A DNA stretch of 64,000 nt, taken from a bacterium. Its GTDB lineage: Bacteria; CAIWAD01. Positions within the stretch are counted from its first letter, which is position 1. The number at the start of each line of letters is the position of its first letter. The stretch covers positions 62,001 to 126,000 of the forward strand of contig JAUIFJ010000012.1 in NCBI GenBank assembly GCA_030429345.1, in the 5' to 3' direction. Both the position numbers and the translations under genes were made by a program. Of the stretch, positions 1-9,330 are shown piece by piece. A model generated the notes under the pieces. It was not told where the DNA came from. It made no database searches and was given only the letters and a program-made list of their open reading frames with translations.

Positions 1-1734
1 ACGCTGGACTGGCTCGCCTCCTGGGAGGATCCAACCTCGACCAGCGCGCACACGGCGCAGGAGGGACGTCTCTTCTGCATGAGTCGCGAGGATTCGCTCT
101 ATGTGCTCGACATTGCCGACCCGGCCCTGCCGGTTCCATTCTGGCGGGGCGAGCTGCAGGAAGGCAGCTACTGGATCGACCTGGAGGACAGCCTGCTCAG
201 CGTGCAGCGCACGGACGCGGCCCTGGACCTGATCGACCTCTCCGACCCTTTCAATCCCGCGTTTCAGAGCACGATCACGGGACTGCACGAATACCTGCCG
301 CAGCCGGCCCGTCGCGGCCAGTACCTGCTGGCGCTGATGGACAGCCTGCGGCTCTACTCGCTGGCCGACCCGGCCTCTCCCCTGCCCCTGAGCGCCCTGC
401 CGCTTCCCGACTCGCTGGCCATCGATGGCCTGGACATGGGGGGCGGCAAGGCGGCCTGCACCGATTTCGACGGCTTCCTGGTCTTTGACCTGTCGAATCC
501 GCTGGATCCGCAGCTCAGCCATTTCCAGGAAGTCTACGCCGGTTTCGAGCTGCCGCGCCTGCGGGCGGACCGCCTGGTCGTCGCCGGGCGCAACAAGTGC
601 CGGATGCTCGACCTGGATTCGGCCGGCCTGCCGCTGGACGAGCGGCTAGTATACACCGGCTCCAGCGCTCCGCAGGGTCTGCACACGGTCGGTTCGCATG
701 CCCTGCTGGGCCTCAACATCGCCGGCATGGTCACGGTCGACCTGAATGCCCCGGGCGGGCCCCAGGAAGTGGGCGACCGCGGCAGCTGGCCCGTCGTGCG
801 CGCCCTGGACGGGCAGGGAAACTGGCTCGCCATCGCCAGCGACGGGGACGGCCTGCAGATCCTCGACGCCAGCGATCCGCTGAATCTGCAGACCGTCTGG
901 ACCGCTCCCTCCTCCCCCTTCGACGACTTCCGGGTCGACAATGGACTGCTCTTCGGCTGGAACACGGATTCGCTCTTCGTGCTCGATCCCTCGCCGCCGA
1001 ACTCCCCCGTGCTGCGGGATGCCCTGCCCCACTCAGGCTACTACATCTCGGACATCGCTTTGGGCGACGGCGTACTCATTGCCAGCTACGTCTTCGACGA
1101 CGAGGTCGAGTTCTTCGACATCAGCGATCCGGAGGCGGTCACCTCGCTGGGCCCCTGGACGCCGGCAGGCCTGGATGGACCGCGCGGGGGCGACATAGAT
1201 GGCGGGCACGGGGTTCTGGCAAGCTATGACAGCCTCCTGCTGTTCAGCCTGGCGAGCGGCCAGCCCGAGCTGCGCAGCGCCCTTCCTGCAGAGGAGTTCG
1301 TCTTCCTGGAGGCCGTCTGGGACGGCGAGCGCCTCTTCGCAGCCTCCAGCGCCGGCCTGCACGTATACGCCGTGCCACGGTTGACGACTCCCATCGAGCT
1401 CGCCTTCTTCCCGACGCCGGAAGGCCTGCGGCAGCTGCACGTGGAAGAGGACCGCGTCCTGGCCCTGGGCACCACGGGGCTCTTCAGCTGGAGCCGCGCG
1501 GACACGGACCTGGACCTGCGCATCACGCCGGTCCTCGACGGGGCGGACACCATCGAGCTGAGCTGGAACCTGCAGTCCTTCGCCGCCGGCTATGCCGTCT
1601 ACAGCCGCCTGCCCTACACGGGCCCCTGGGTCGAAGTGGCCCAGGTGACACAGGACCGCTGGACGGAAGCGCCCTTCGGCCCGACGCCGACGCTGCGCGA
1701 ATACCGCGTCCTGCCGCTCGGCGAGCTGGACTGA
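1..1734 (+). CDS. LVIVD-repeat beta-propeller protein, 5' end outside window
   Basis: The frame is open from base 1, so the gene starts upstream of the window; the first internal ATG at 79 is probably not the start. The 577 visible residues contain at least eight repeats of the type LxLxDLSDPxxP (for example LDLIDLSDPFNP, LQILDASDPLN and VEFFDISDP), the hallmark of LVIVD/PF08309 beta-propeller blades in secreted proteins. The last ~80 residues look like a fibronectin III-type strand set (ELSWNLQSFAAGYAVYSR). No C-terminal PNPFNP sorting module is present. No catalytic residues are recognisable; a binding or surface role is inferred. The stop is TGA, and no terminator hairpin is visible in the 95 bases that follow. 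Confidence 0.8.
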   Translation, partial: TLDWLASWEDPTSTSAHTAQEGRLFCMSREDSLYVLDIADPALPVPFWRGELQEGSYWIDLEDSLLSVQRTDAALDLIDLSDPFNPAFQSTITGLHEYLPQPARRGQYLLALMDSLRLYSLADPASPLPLSALPLPDSLAIDGLDMGGGKAACTDFDGFLVFDLSNPLDPQLSHFQEVYAGFELPRLRADRLVVAGRNKCRMLDLDSAGLPLDERLVYTGSSAPQGLHTVGSHALLGLNIAGMVTVDLNAPGGPQEVGDRGSWPVVRALDGQGNWLAIASDGDGLQILDASDPLNLQTVWTAPSSPFDDFRVDNGLLFGWNTDSLFVLDPSPPNSPVLRDALPHSGYYISDIALGDGVLIASYVFDDEVEFFDISDPEAVTSLGPWTPAGLDGPRGGDIDGGHGVLASYDSLLLFSLASGQPELRSALPAEEFVFLEAVWDGERLFAASSAGLHVYAVPRLTTPIELAFFPTPEGLRQLHVEEDRVLALGTTGLFSWSRADTDLDLRITPVLDGADTIELSWNLQSFAAGYAVYSRLPYTGPWVEVAQVTQDRWTEAPFGPTPTLREYRVLPLGELD

Positions 1735-1829
1735 ACACGAGGACTCCTGTGAGACACCTTCTTCCCCCGCTGGCGCTCGCGCCCGGAATGGGCTAGTTCC
1801 AGGCCGGGGCGGAATAGCCTCCGGGAACC

Positions 1830-4187
1830 TCAGGGCGCCGTGCGGCAGGGACGGAAGCCGATCCCGGAAAATGCGCCGCTCGATCCCGGCAGGTTGTGAT
1901 TGCGCTTGGCGCAGTTCACGTACAAAGCGCTGCTGTTAAAGCCACCACCACGATGCACACGGTGTGAGCCGGCCATCGCCCCGTGTGGATTGATTTCCGG
2001 CCCTGCAGGATAATCGTCATAGCGATCCCCGGTCCACTCGGAAACATTCCCCGCCATGTCGAACATGCCCAGGGAGTTCGCCCCGGCGGCATAGCTTCCA
2101 CCCGGAGTCTTCCAGCCGACGAAATTGCCGGCATTGACCAGCGTCGCACTCGGGTAGGTGCTGCCCCAGGGGTAGGGCCTGCCGTCGGCCAGGCGCGCGG
2201 CGTACTCCCATTCGGCCTCCGTCGGCAGTCGATAGCCTTCGGCCGTGTAGGGATCGTGTCCGGCTTCCTGGTCCCAGTTGCCGTTGTAGTACGGAGCAAG
2301 CCCCTCCATGAGGCTTCGCAGGTCGCAGTAGACGGCGGCGCCGTACCAGGTGACCCTGGATGTCGGCAGGAACCAGGGATCGTAGCCCTCCGGATAGGCC
2401 GCCGAAGCTCCCGGGTGCGTCGAAGGGGTCACGCTGAAAAGGCCGTCCGCGAAAAGGATTTCCGAATCGTCGTAGTTCAGCCGGCAGAGACACTCTTCCC
2501 AGGCCCAGGCGCAACTGCCATACACCTCCACCATTCCATTGTCGACGCCCCACTGAAGTACCTCGAGGAACTCGGCATGTGTCACTTCCCGCGTGCCAAG
2601 CAGGAAGTCCTGCTGCAACGTCACTTCATGTTCGGGGGTTTCGATGCCGTCCAGTCCCATGGTGAAGGTGCCGGCCGGCACCAGGGTCATCTCGCCAGGC
2701 CAGGTCGGCGCTGTCGTGGTCGAGAAGCGCCAGACGGGGCCTGCCGTCTCGTAGCCTTCCGGATCGCGGGACACGATCTGCCAGTAGTAGATCGTGCTGT
2801 CGGCCAACGCGCCGGGATCGATGCTGAAGGCCGCCAGATCCACGGCGAGCGGGGCCCCGTCCATCGGCGAAGGATCCGTGCCGAAGTAGACATCGAAGAC
2901 CAGCGGATCCTCATCCGTATCCGTGCCGCTCCAGGAAAGCAGGGAAACCTCTGCCACGCCGTACTCGTGCATGGCGGGAGAAGGGGCAGCAGGTGCGTCC
3001 GGCGCGTGATTGGCCGATATCCCATTGGTACGGCAGACGCGGAAGCCGATATAGCGGTTCGTCGTCACATGGCCCTGGCCAGACTTGCGCACCAGGCGCA
3101 GGGACCAGGCGCTGGCGGAAAAGCTGCCGCCTCGTGTCACGCCAACGCCGATCGACTGCGGTCCCAGGGGATCCACCAGGTCCCCGCTTTGAAGACCATT
3201 GATATCTCCCGTCCACTCGGCCATGCTGCCGGCCATGTCCAGCAGACCGAGCGAACTCGCGCCTTCGGGGAGGCTGCCCACGGGAAGGGTCCAGCCAACG
3301 CAGCCCGCGCTGTTGTTGTAGTTGACACGATCGCAGCTGACGGCTTCATCCCCCCAGGGATACTGCCGCATGTCGTCGAAGCGGGCGGCTCGTTCCCATT
3401 CGGCGTCCGTGGGCAGACGGTAGCCGGGATGCTCATAGGGCGAATGCTCAGGAGTCTGGTTCCACTCCCCTTCATAGTAGGGGGGAATGCCGCTGCGAAT
3501 GCTAAGCCAGTCGCAATAGCAGGCAGCGCCGAAGAAGCTGACTTCGCGCACCGGGTGATTGCCCGGATCGTAGCCAAGCGGATAGGCCTGGAAGGAGCTG
3601 GAATAGGAAGTCGGTGCCAACCGGAACTGCCCATCCTCGAAGAAGATCTCGCCCGTGTCCTCCAGGTCCAGGAGCAACATGCCGTAGGCATGAACTCCTC
3701 CGTCTTCTACTGTCACACGCCCCGTGTCATAGGCCCACTGCAGCTGTTCCATGTACTGGCGATTGGTGACCTCGAAGGTGCCCAGGAAATAGTCCTTCGA
3801 CAAGGTGACCTGCTGCTCCGGGTAGCCCGCCAGATCATCGCCCTTGGTGAAAGTGCCCGCCGGCACCAGGGTCATGTCCGGCTCGTGAGGCAGGCCAACG
3901 CTGTCGGCGACCACGCGGAAGAAACGGCGCTGAATGATTTCCCCGTAGCCGTCGCGCTCCGGGATCCAATGGCTGGTCTTTGCCGTCGTGAACAGCAGGC
4001 TCTCCTGCTGGAACAGTGTATCTCGAAGGACGACGGAATAGCGGTTGGCGCCGGCAACGGCGTCCCATTCCAGGGTGAAGCCATCTACACCATGCAGGGG
4101 CAAGGTCTGAATCGTCAATTGGGGTGTTTCAATTGCCTGGGCAATCGACACACAAAAGGATACAGCGATCAGGATCGAGGGGCGCAT
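1830..4187 (-). CDS. Secreted protein with two FGE-sulfatase (SUMF1-fold) domains
   Basis: 785 residues. The ATG at 4187 is chosen because a signal peptide begins there (MRPSILIAVSFCVSIAQA) with GGAGA just upstream; the longer open frame to 4682 is antisense to the neighbouring gene. Order: signal peptide, FN3-like strand set (~20-95), FGE domain 1 (~104-387; MTLVPAGTFT, GYRLPTDAEWE, GFRVCR), FN3/cadherin-like linker (~394-490; DEDPLVFDVYFGTDP), FGE domain 2 (~499-785; YRLPTEAEWEYAA, GFRPCR). The paired copper-binding cysteines of true formylglycine-generating enzymes are absent after the RGG motif, so sulfatase activation is unlikely; the role is unknown. It lies 58 bp downstream of a close paralogue on the same strand, so the pair is probably a tandem duplication transcribed together. 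Confidence 0.85.
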   Translation of the reverse strand: MRPSILIAVSFCVSIAQAIETPQLTIQTLPLHGVDGFTLEWDAVAGANRYSVVLRDTLFQQESLLFTTAKTSHWIPERDGYGEIIQRRFFRVVADSVGLPHEPDMTLVPAGTFTKGDDLAGYPEQQVTLSKDYFLGTFEVTNRQYMEQLQWAYDTGRVTVEDGGVHAYGMLLLDLEDTGEIFFEDGQFRLAPTSYSSSFQAYPLGYDPGNHPVREVSFFGAACYCDWLSIRSGIPPYYEGEWNQTPEHSPYEHPGYRLPTDAEWERAARFDDMRQYPWGDEAVSCDRVNYNNSAGCVGWTLPVGSLPEGASSLGLLDMAGSMAEWTGDINGLQSGDLVDPLGPQSIGVGVTRGGSFSASAWSLRLVRKSGQGHVTTNRYIGFRVCRTNGISANHAPDAPAAPSPAMHEYGVAEVSLLSWSGTDTDEDPLVFDVYFGTDPSPMDGAPLAVDLAAFSIDPGALADSTIYYWQIVSRDPEGYETAGPVWRFSTTTAPTWPGEMTLVPAGTFTMGLDGIETPEHEVTLQQDFLLGTREVTHAEFLEVLQWGVDNGMVEVYGSCAWAWEECLCRLNYDDSEILFADGLFSVTPSTHPGASAAYPEGYDPWFLPTSRVTWYGAAVYCDLRSLMEGLAPYYNGNWDQEAGHDPYTAEGYRLPTEAEWEYAARLADGRPYPWGSTYPSATLVNAGNFVGWKTPGGSYAAGANSLGMFDMAGNVSEWTGDRYDDYPAGPEINPHGAMAGSHRVHRGGGFNSSALYVNCAKRNHNLPGSSGAFSGIGFRPCRTAP

Positions 4188-4245
4188 ATGGGTCTCCGGT
4201 GAATTCTTTCGTCCGAGATTTCTCTGTTTGCGTATGCATGCAGCC

Positions 4246-6597
4246 TCAAGGCGCGGTCCGGCAGAGACGGAAGCCTGTAATGGAAGTTGCATGATTCCAT
4301 GTAGGCAATGCGCGCAGCCGCTTCGCCGTATGCAAGAGGTCTGCGGATCCCGCGAAGCCGCCTCCGCGCAGGACCCGCCGCGTGCCGCTGCCAGGACCAT
4401 AGGGATTGGAAACCGCAGCGGCTGAGTAGTCTCCGTGGCGATCGCCGGTCCATTCGGACACGTTTCCCGCCAGGTCCTGGATCCCCAATCCGCTGCTGCC
4501 TGCAGGATAGGATCCGGGCAAGACCGTCCAGCCGACGAAGTTCCCGGCATTGACGAGGGTCGCGTTGGGATAGGTCGCTCCCCAGGGATAGTCGCGCCCG
4601 TCACTGTAGCGAGCGGCATACTCCCATTCGGCCTCCGTGGGCAGGCGATAGCCCGCGGCCGTGTAGGGGTCGTGGGCAGCATTCTGATCCCAGTTCCCGT
4701 TGTAGTACGGAGGCAGTCCCTCCATCATGCTGCGAAAGTCGCAATAGGCGGCGGCTCCATACCAGGTGATGTGTGCGGCAGGAAGAAACCAGGGATCATA
4801 GCCCAGCGGGTATGCGGCGTTGGCGGCTTCGTCGGGGGCGACACTGAAGTGTCCGTCCGCGAAGGTGATCTGGCTCCACTCCGTACCGAGCCGGCACAGG
4901 TCCTGTCCCCAGGCCATGGCCGCGTCGTCCACCAGCTCCACATGGCCGTTGTCAAGCCCCCACTGCAAAGCGGTGAGAAACTCGGCGTGTGTTACTTCCT
5001 GCCTGCCGAGCAGGTAGTCCTGCTGCAAGGTCACAGTGTGCTCCGGCGTGGCAACCCCATTCTTTCCCATCATAAAGGTTCCCGCCGGCACCAGGGTCAT
5101 TTCGCCCAGCCAGGATGGTGGCGTCGAGGTCGAAAAGCGCCACACCGGCCCAGGGGTCTCCAGCCCCTCCGGATCACGGGCGAGCACACGCCAGTAGTAG
5201 GCCGTACTGTCCGCCAGCATGCCCGGCGAATAGCTGGTTGCAGCCAGATCCGTGATGATCGGCGCCGCATCCAGTTGCGCCGGATCCGTATTCAGGTAGA
5301 CATCGAAGACCAGCGGATCCTCGTCCAGGTCCGCGCAACTCCATGCCAGAGCGGCACCGTTGGCAACGCCATACTCCTGCCGCATGGGAGAGGGATCTGC
5401 CGGTTTCTCCGGGGCGTGATTCGTCGACACTCCATCCGTACGACAAATGCGGAAGCCGTGGTGCCTGGCGGCGACGCTTGGCCCGATCGTTCCCTTGCGC
5501 ATCATGCGCAGATTCCAGACGGACTCCTCGAAACTGCCGCCCCGGCTGGTCATCGGACCAGAAACCTGTGACCCAAGGGGATCCACGGCGTTCGCGCTCT
5601 CGATGCTGTAGCGATCGCCCGTGAATTCTCGGATGTTCCCGGCCATATCGAGTACACCCAGTTCGCTTGCTCCAGCAGGCAAGCTGCCGACGGGCAAGGT
5701 CCAGCCCTCGCAGTTGCTGCCATCATGGTTGGCCAGGCTGCAGGTGGGGGCAGCCTCGCCCCATGGATAGTTCCGCAAGTCATTGGACCGGGCGCTGTAT
5801 TCCCATTCCGCGTCCGTAGGCAATCGGTAGCCGGCACTCTCGTAGGGATTGTGATCCGGGCGCTGGCTCCAGTCGCCATTGTAGTACGGCGGCAAGCCGT
5901 TGCGCATGCTGAGCCAATCGCAGTAACAGGCAGCGCCGAAGAAGGTCACATCCTTCACTGGATGCTCGCCCGGGTCATAGCCATCCGGATAAGCGCTTGC
6001 CCCCAGGGCACTGGTTGTCGGCTCCAGGTAGAAGAGCCCGTCGTTGAAGCGGATCTCGCCGTCTTCTTCCAGATCCAGCAGGTTCAGGTCGTAGGCCTTG
6101 ACCTGAGTGTTCTCGACGCTGACCAGCCCGTTGTCATAGGCCCACTGCAGCTGTTCCATGTACTGCCGGTTGCTGACTTCCAGGGTGCCCAGGTGGAAGG
6201 CCTTGCTCAGGGTGACCGTGTGTTCCGGATAGCCGGCCACATCGTCCCCCATGGTGAAGGTCCCCGCAGGCACCAGGGTCATGGCCGGTTCGTGTGGCAA
6301 GGCCACGCTGTCGGCGACCACGCGGAAGAAGCGGCGTGAGACAAGTACTCCTGTGCCGTCGCGCTCCGGAAGCCAGTGGGCAGTCTTTGCCGTCGTGAAC
6401 AGCAGGCTCTCCTGCTGGAACAGTGTATCACGTAGCAGTACGGAATAGCGGTTGGCGCCGGCGACGGCGTCCCATTCCAGGGAAAATCCGGACTGGCCCT
6501 GAAAGGTGGATCTGTGGATCGACACCTGGGGTTCATCCAGGGCCTGCACGGTGGACAGGCCGACGAAAAGGAAACTGATCAGTAGGTGCGATTTCAT
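4246..6597 (-). CDS. Secreted protein with two FGE-sulfatase domains (paralogue)
   Basis: 783 residues from ATG 6597, preceded by AGGAG 8 bases upstream; signal peptide MKSHLLISFLFVGLSTVQA. The architecture matches the downstream gene: FN3-like, FGE domain, linker with DEDPLVFDVY, second FGE domain. The stretch WDAVAGANRYSV.LRDTLFQQ and the FGE cores are nearly identical between the two, indicating recent duplication. FGE signatures seen: MTLVPAGTFTMGDD, YRLPTDAEWEYSA, DMAGNIREFTGD and GFRICR. The catalytic cysteine pair of FGE is not found. It is divergent from the FGE lipoprotein at 6845, so four FGE-fold genes form one cluster. Substrate and function are unknown. Confidence 0.85.
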   Translation of the reverse strand: MKSHLLISFLFVGLSTVQALDEPQVSIHRSTFQGQSGFSLEWDAVAGANRYSVLLRDTLFQQESLLFTTAKTAHWLPERDGTGVLVSRRFFRVVADSVALPHEPAMTLVPAGTFTMGDDVAGYPEHTVTLSKAFHLGTLEVSNRQYMEQLQWAYDNGLVSVENTQVKAYDLNLLDLEEDGEIRFNDGLFYLEPTTSALGASAYPDGYDPGEHPVKDVTFFGAACYCDWLSMRNGLPPYYNGDWSQRPDHNPYESAGYRLPTDAEWEYSARSNDLRNYPWGEAAPTCSLANHDGSNCEGWTLPVGSLPAGASELGVLDMAGNIREFTGDRYSIESANAVDPLGSQVSGPMTSRGGSFEESVWNLRMMRKGTIGPSVAARHHGFRICRTDGVSTNHAPEKPADPSPMRQEYGVANGAALAWSCADLDEDPLVFDVYLNTDPAQLDAAPIITDLAATSYSPGMLADSTAYYWRVLARDPEGLETPGPVWRFSTSTPPSWLGEMTLVPAGTFMMGKNGVATPEHTVTLQQDYLLGRQEVTHAEFLTALQWGLDNGHVELVDDAAMAWGQDLCRLGTEWSQITFADGHFSVAPDEAANAAYPLGYDPWFLPAAHITWYGAAAYCDFRSMMEGLPPYYNGNWDQNAAHDPYTAAGYRLPTEAEWEYAARYSDGRDYPWGATYPNATLVNAGNFVGWTVLPGSYPAGSSGLGIQDLAGNVSEWTGDRHGDYSAAAVSNPYGPGSGTRRVLRGGGFAGSADLLHTAKRLRALPTWNHATSITGFRLCRTAP

Positions 6598-6844
6598 GAG
6601 GTTCTCCTGCGCTGTGTCCCTTTTTGCAAAGGTTGCTGTGTTCTTGAGGATGAGGAAGAGCAGACAGAACCGCAAGGACTGATCCGGACAACCGAAAACA
6701 GCGTCGCGATCGATCGCCGGCTCACCCGGCTACGCCTTCACTGGATTTCCGGTATTGGTCGAAGGCGATGCGTGGTCGATTTTCCCTGTAGGCGAATTGA
6801 CATGCCTCATGGCGAATCCGGATCCCTTTCGTCTGCTTGACCGG

Positions 6845-7807
6845 ATGAAACTCTTTCCCTTGATGCTCTTGAGCCTCTGCTTCCTCCACCTGGCGGGCTG
6901 CGAGGACGATTCTCCTGCACCTCCAGACCTCGGCGAATGGGTCTTCGTTCCCGCCGGAAGCTTCCGCATGGGGGAAACGGGAACTGCCCGCGCCGAGCCG
7001 GAGCATGAGGTCACCCTGACCCGGCACTACTATCTGAGTCGCTACGAGACCACCAACCTGCAATTCGCCTCCATGCTTCAGTGGGCCTGGGAGAACGGAC
7101 GCGTGCTCGCCGACAGCTCGGAAGTGCGCTATCCCTACGGGCAGCATCTGATCCAGCTGATGGACCTCTCGAATCCGGCCTGCGAGATCGCTTTCGACAG
7201 TACGGGTTTCCGGGTACGGGCGTCACGGGATCCAAGGGCACTGGCTGCCTATCCCCAGGGCTACGAGGCGGAGCTGCATCCGGTCAAGCTGCTCTCCTGG
7301 CGGGCCGCGGCGCTCTACTGCGACTGGCGCAGCATCCGCAACGGCCTGGCCCCGTACTACAATGATGAATGGGAACAGGGCGCTGGCCATGATCCCTACC
7401 TGGCGGAGGGCTTCCGCCTGCCGACGGAAGCCGAATGGGAACACGCCGCGCGCTACCCGGACTCCCGGGTCTTTCCCTGGGGCAACCAGCCCCTGACGCC
7501 GCAGCGCGCGGCGTTCCGGCAGTCCTGGTCCAGTCCCGTCGGTTCGAGGCCTTCCGGGGAAAGCGCGCTGGGCCTGGCCGACATGGCGGGCAATGTCTGG
7601 GAATGGACCGACGACGGCTACGGCGAGTATCCCTCTGCCGCAGAGCGCCAGAACCCCCTGGGCCGCTCCGGCGGCTGGCCGCACACCATACGGGGCGGCT
7701 ACTGGGACAACGGCGAATCCCTGTTGCGCACGACGGCGCGCACGAGCTTCGGAGTCGACTACCCGCATGCGGGCATCGGCTTCCGCGTCTGCCGGCTGCT
7801 TCCCTGA
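6845..7807 (+). CDS. FGE-sulfatase domain lipoprotein
   Basis: 320 residues. The chosen start at 6845 gives a lipoprotein signal (MKLFPLMLLSLCFLHLAGC) with lipobox LAGC and lipidated Cys19. An in-frame ATG at 6809 would add 12 residues; neither has a good ribosome binding site. A single FGE domain fills the rest: EWVFVPAGSFRMGE, FRLPTEAEWEHAARYP, PWGNQPLTP, DMAGNVWEWTDD, IRGGYW and GFRVCR at the end. The FGE copper cysteines are missing. It is probably anchored to a membrane and co-transcribed with the next FGE lipoprotein, whose start lies 37 bp downstream. It is divergent from the double-FGE pair. The biochemical role cannot be read from the sequence. Confidence 0.85.
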   Translation: MKLFPLMLLSLCFLHLAGCEDDSPAPPDLGEWVFVPAGSFRMGETGTARAEPEHEVTLTRHYYLSRYETTNLQFASMLQWAWENGRVLADSSEVRYPYGQHLIQLMDLSNPACEIAFDSTGFRVRASRDPRALAAYPQGYEAELHPVKLLSWRAAALYCDWRSIRNGLAPYYNDEWEQGAGHDPYLAEGFRLPTEAEWEHAARYPDSRVFPWGNQPLTPQRAAFRQSWSSPVGSRPSGESALGLADMAGNVWEWTDDGYGEYPSAAERQNPLGRSGGWPHTIRGGYWDNGESLLRTTARTSFGVDYPHAGIGFRVCRLLP

Positions 7808-7844
7808 AGGCAAGAGCGCGTTTCGAAGAAGAGGAGTTCCCGGC

Positions 7845-8816
7845 ATGAAACACAAGGCACGCAGGGTTCTACAGTGGTTCCCTTTCCTGAGTGTCGCACT
7901 GCTTCTCGCGTGTGATGGAATCCACGACGCGCCCGCCCCCCTGGCCGGGGACCTGGAGATGATCCCGGTGCCGGAGGGCAGCTTCGTGATGGGCAGGGAG
8001 GCATGGCCCGAGGCGGAACCGGAGCATGGGGTCACCCTGAGCCGTTCCTTCGAGCTGAGCCGATTCGAGATCACCAATGCCCAGTACATCGACATGCTGA
8101 ACTGGGCCTGGGAGCAGGGCCGGCTGGCGGTCCATGCGGGCAGTGTCTACCTTCTGCCGGGCTACGCGCATCCGCTGTACCTGCTGAATGCCGACGGCAG
8201 CGAGATCTTCTTCATTGGATCACGCTTCCTGCCGCGTCGTCACGACCTGGTTGTCCTGCCGGAGGACTATGACCCGGACCCGCACCCCGTCAAGTGCGTG
8301 ACCTGGTACGGCGCGGCCTTCTACTGCGACTATTTGAGCCTGCTGGAAGGGCTGCAGCCCGTCTACAGTCCCAGGCGGTTCCTGCTGGATGACCTCTCCC
8401 CCTACGAGCAAGAAGGCTACCGCCTGCCGACGGAAGCCGAATGGGAACGGGCCGCCCGCTTCGACGACGGCCGGCTCTACCCCTGGGGAAACCAGGGGGC
8501 TTCCCAAGAACGGGTCGTATACGGCAACGCCTGGTCCGAAGCCGTCGGCTCCAGGCCGCTGGGCCGCAGCCGGCTGGGGCTCGAGGATCTATCCGGCAAT
8601 GTCTGGGAATGGGTGCACGATCGCTACGGCATGTATACGGCGGAGTCCCGCACGGACCCCTTCGACAACGGCGGGGAGGACCGTCGGGCCATGCGCGGCG
8701 GCTATTGGGCAACGCCGCCTCTTCTGCTGAGCACGGTCACGCGGAGCTTCGGGGACCCGGACAAGGGACACAAGGCGAACGGCTTCCGGGTCTGTCGTAC
8801 AGCGCCGGAGCAGTAG
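7845..8816 (+). CDS. FGE-sulfatase domain lipoprotein
   Basis: 323 residues from ATG 7845, with GAGGAG 9 bases upstream. N-terminus MKHKARRVLQW then FPFLSVALLLAC: a lipoprotein signal with lipobox LLAC. One FGE domain follows: LEMIPVPEGSFVMGRE, YRLPTEAEWERAARFDD, DLSGNVWEWVHDRY, MRGGYW, GFRVCRTAPEQ. It is the second gene of a two-gene unit with the preceding FGE lipoprotein, with which it shares domain order. As in its neighbours, the cysteine pair needed for formylglycine generation is not seen, so a structural or ligand-binding use of the fold is more likely than catalysis. Confidence 0.85.
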   Translation: MKHKARRVLQWFPFLSVALLLACDGIHDAPAPLAGDLEMIPVPEGSFVMGREAWPEAEPEHGVTLSRSFELSRFEITNAQYIDMLNWAWEQGRLAVHAGSVYLLPGYAHPLYLLNADGSEIFFIGSRFLPRRHDLVVLPEDYDPDPHPVKCVTWYGAAFYCDYLSLLEGLQPVYSPRRFLLDDLSPYEQEGYRLPTEAEWERAARFDDGRLYPWGNQGASQERVVYGNAWSEAVGSRPLGRSRLGLEDLSGNVWEWVHDRYGMYTAESRTDPFDNGGEDRRAMRGGYWATPPLLLSTVTRSFGDPDKGHKANGFRVCRTAPEQ

Positions 8817-8868
8817 TCGCACCTGCCTGGCGACGGGCCTGCAGGCGTTTCTCCCGCGCGCTCCCGCG

Positions 8869-9330
8869 CTACTCCCCCTGCACGAGCTTCCGCAGGGCTT
8901 CCACGCGCTTGCGGTTCGCGCCCAGGTCGCTCTTCCCCACGCGGGAGGCCGAGCGCAGGTGGATCACTTTCCGTGTAGTGTCCAGGCGCGCTTCCAGGTC
9001 GTCGACGAAGCCGAACCAGGAACTGCGGAAAGTCGCCGCCAGGTAGGACTCCTCTGCCGTCTGGATCACGCCGCCCTCCCGTGACACAGCCTCGCCCAGG
9101 CGACGCCACGTCTTCCGCGGATCCTGTCCCTTCAGGGCCAGCGGCATGACGTAGGACGCCGCCCCTTTTGCCCCCTCGCTGCAGACGCAGTTGCCGGCAG
9201 ATTCGCAGGGCGCCAGCGTACCCCCGTTGCGCGCCGGGGAATCCATCCTGCGTGATACGAAACCCAGCCACATGCCGCCCAGCTGCGCGATCAGCGCCAG
9301 CACCAGCAGCGCCGGCAGAATGCCTTTCAT
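8869..9330 (-). CDS. DUF1499 membrane-anchored protein
   Basis: 153 residues from ATG 9330, with AAGGAGG upstream. The ATG overlaps the TGA of the upstream oxidoreductase gene (ATGA, 9327-9330), so translation is likely coupled. The N-terminus is one hydrophobic segment (~1-25), a signal anchor. The body has the DUF1499 pattern: NCVCSEG near residues 47-53, DPRKTWRRL, then YLAATFRSSWFGFVDDLEARLD and SASRVGKSDLGANRKRVE. DUF1499 proteins are small and of unknown function. Co-transcription with a renalase-like flavoprotein is the only local clue. Confidence 0.8.
   Translation of the reverse strand: MKGILPALLVLALIAQLGGMWLGFVSRRMDSPARNGGTLAPCESAGNCVCSEGAKGAASYVMPLALKGQDPRKTWRRLGEAVSREGGVIQTAEESYLAATFRSSWFGFVDDLEARLDTTRKVIHLRSASRVGKSDLGANRKRVEALRKLVQGE

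Noticed and set aside
1983-4202. 739-codon plus-strand open frame opposite the FGE gene
   Set aside because: It is the antisense shadow of a well-supported FGE-domain gene and has no domain of its own.
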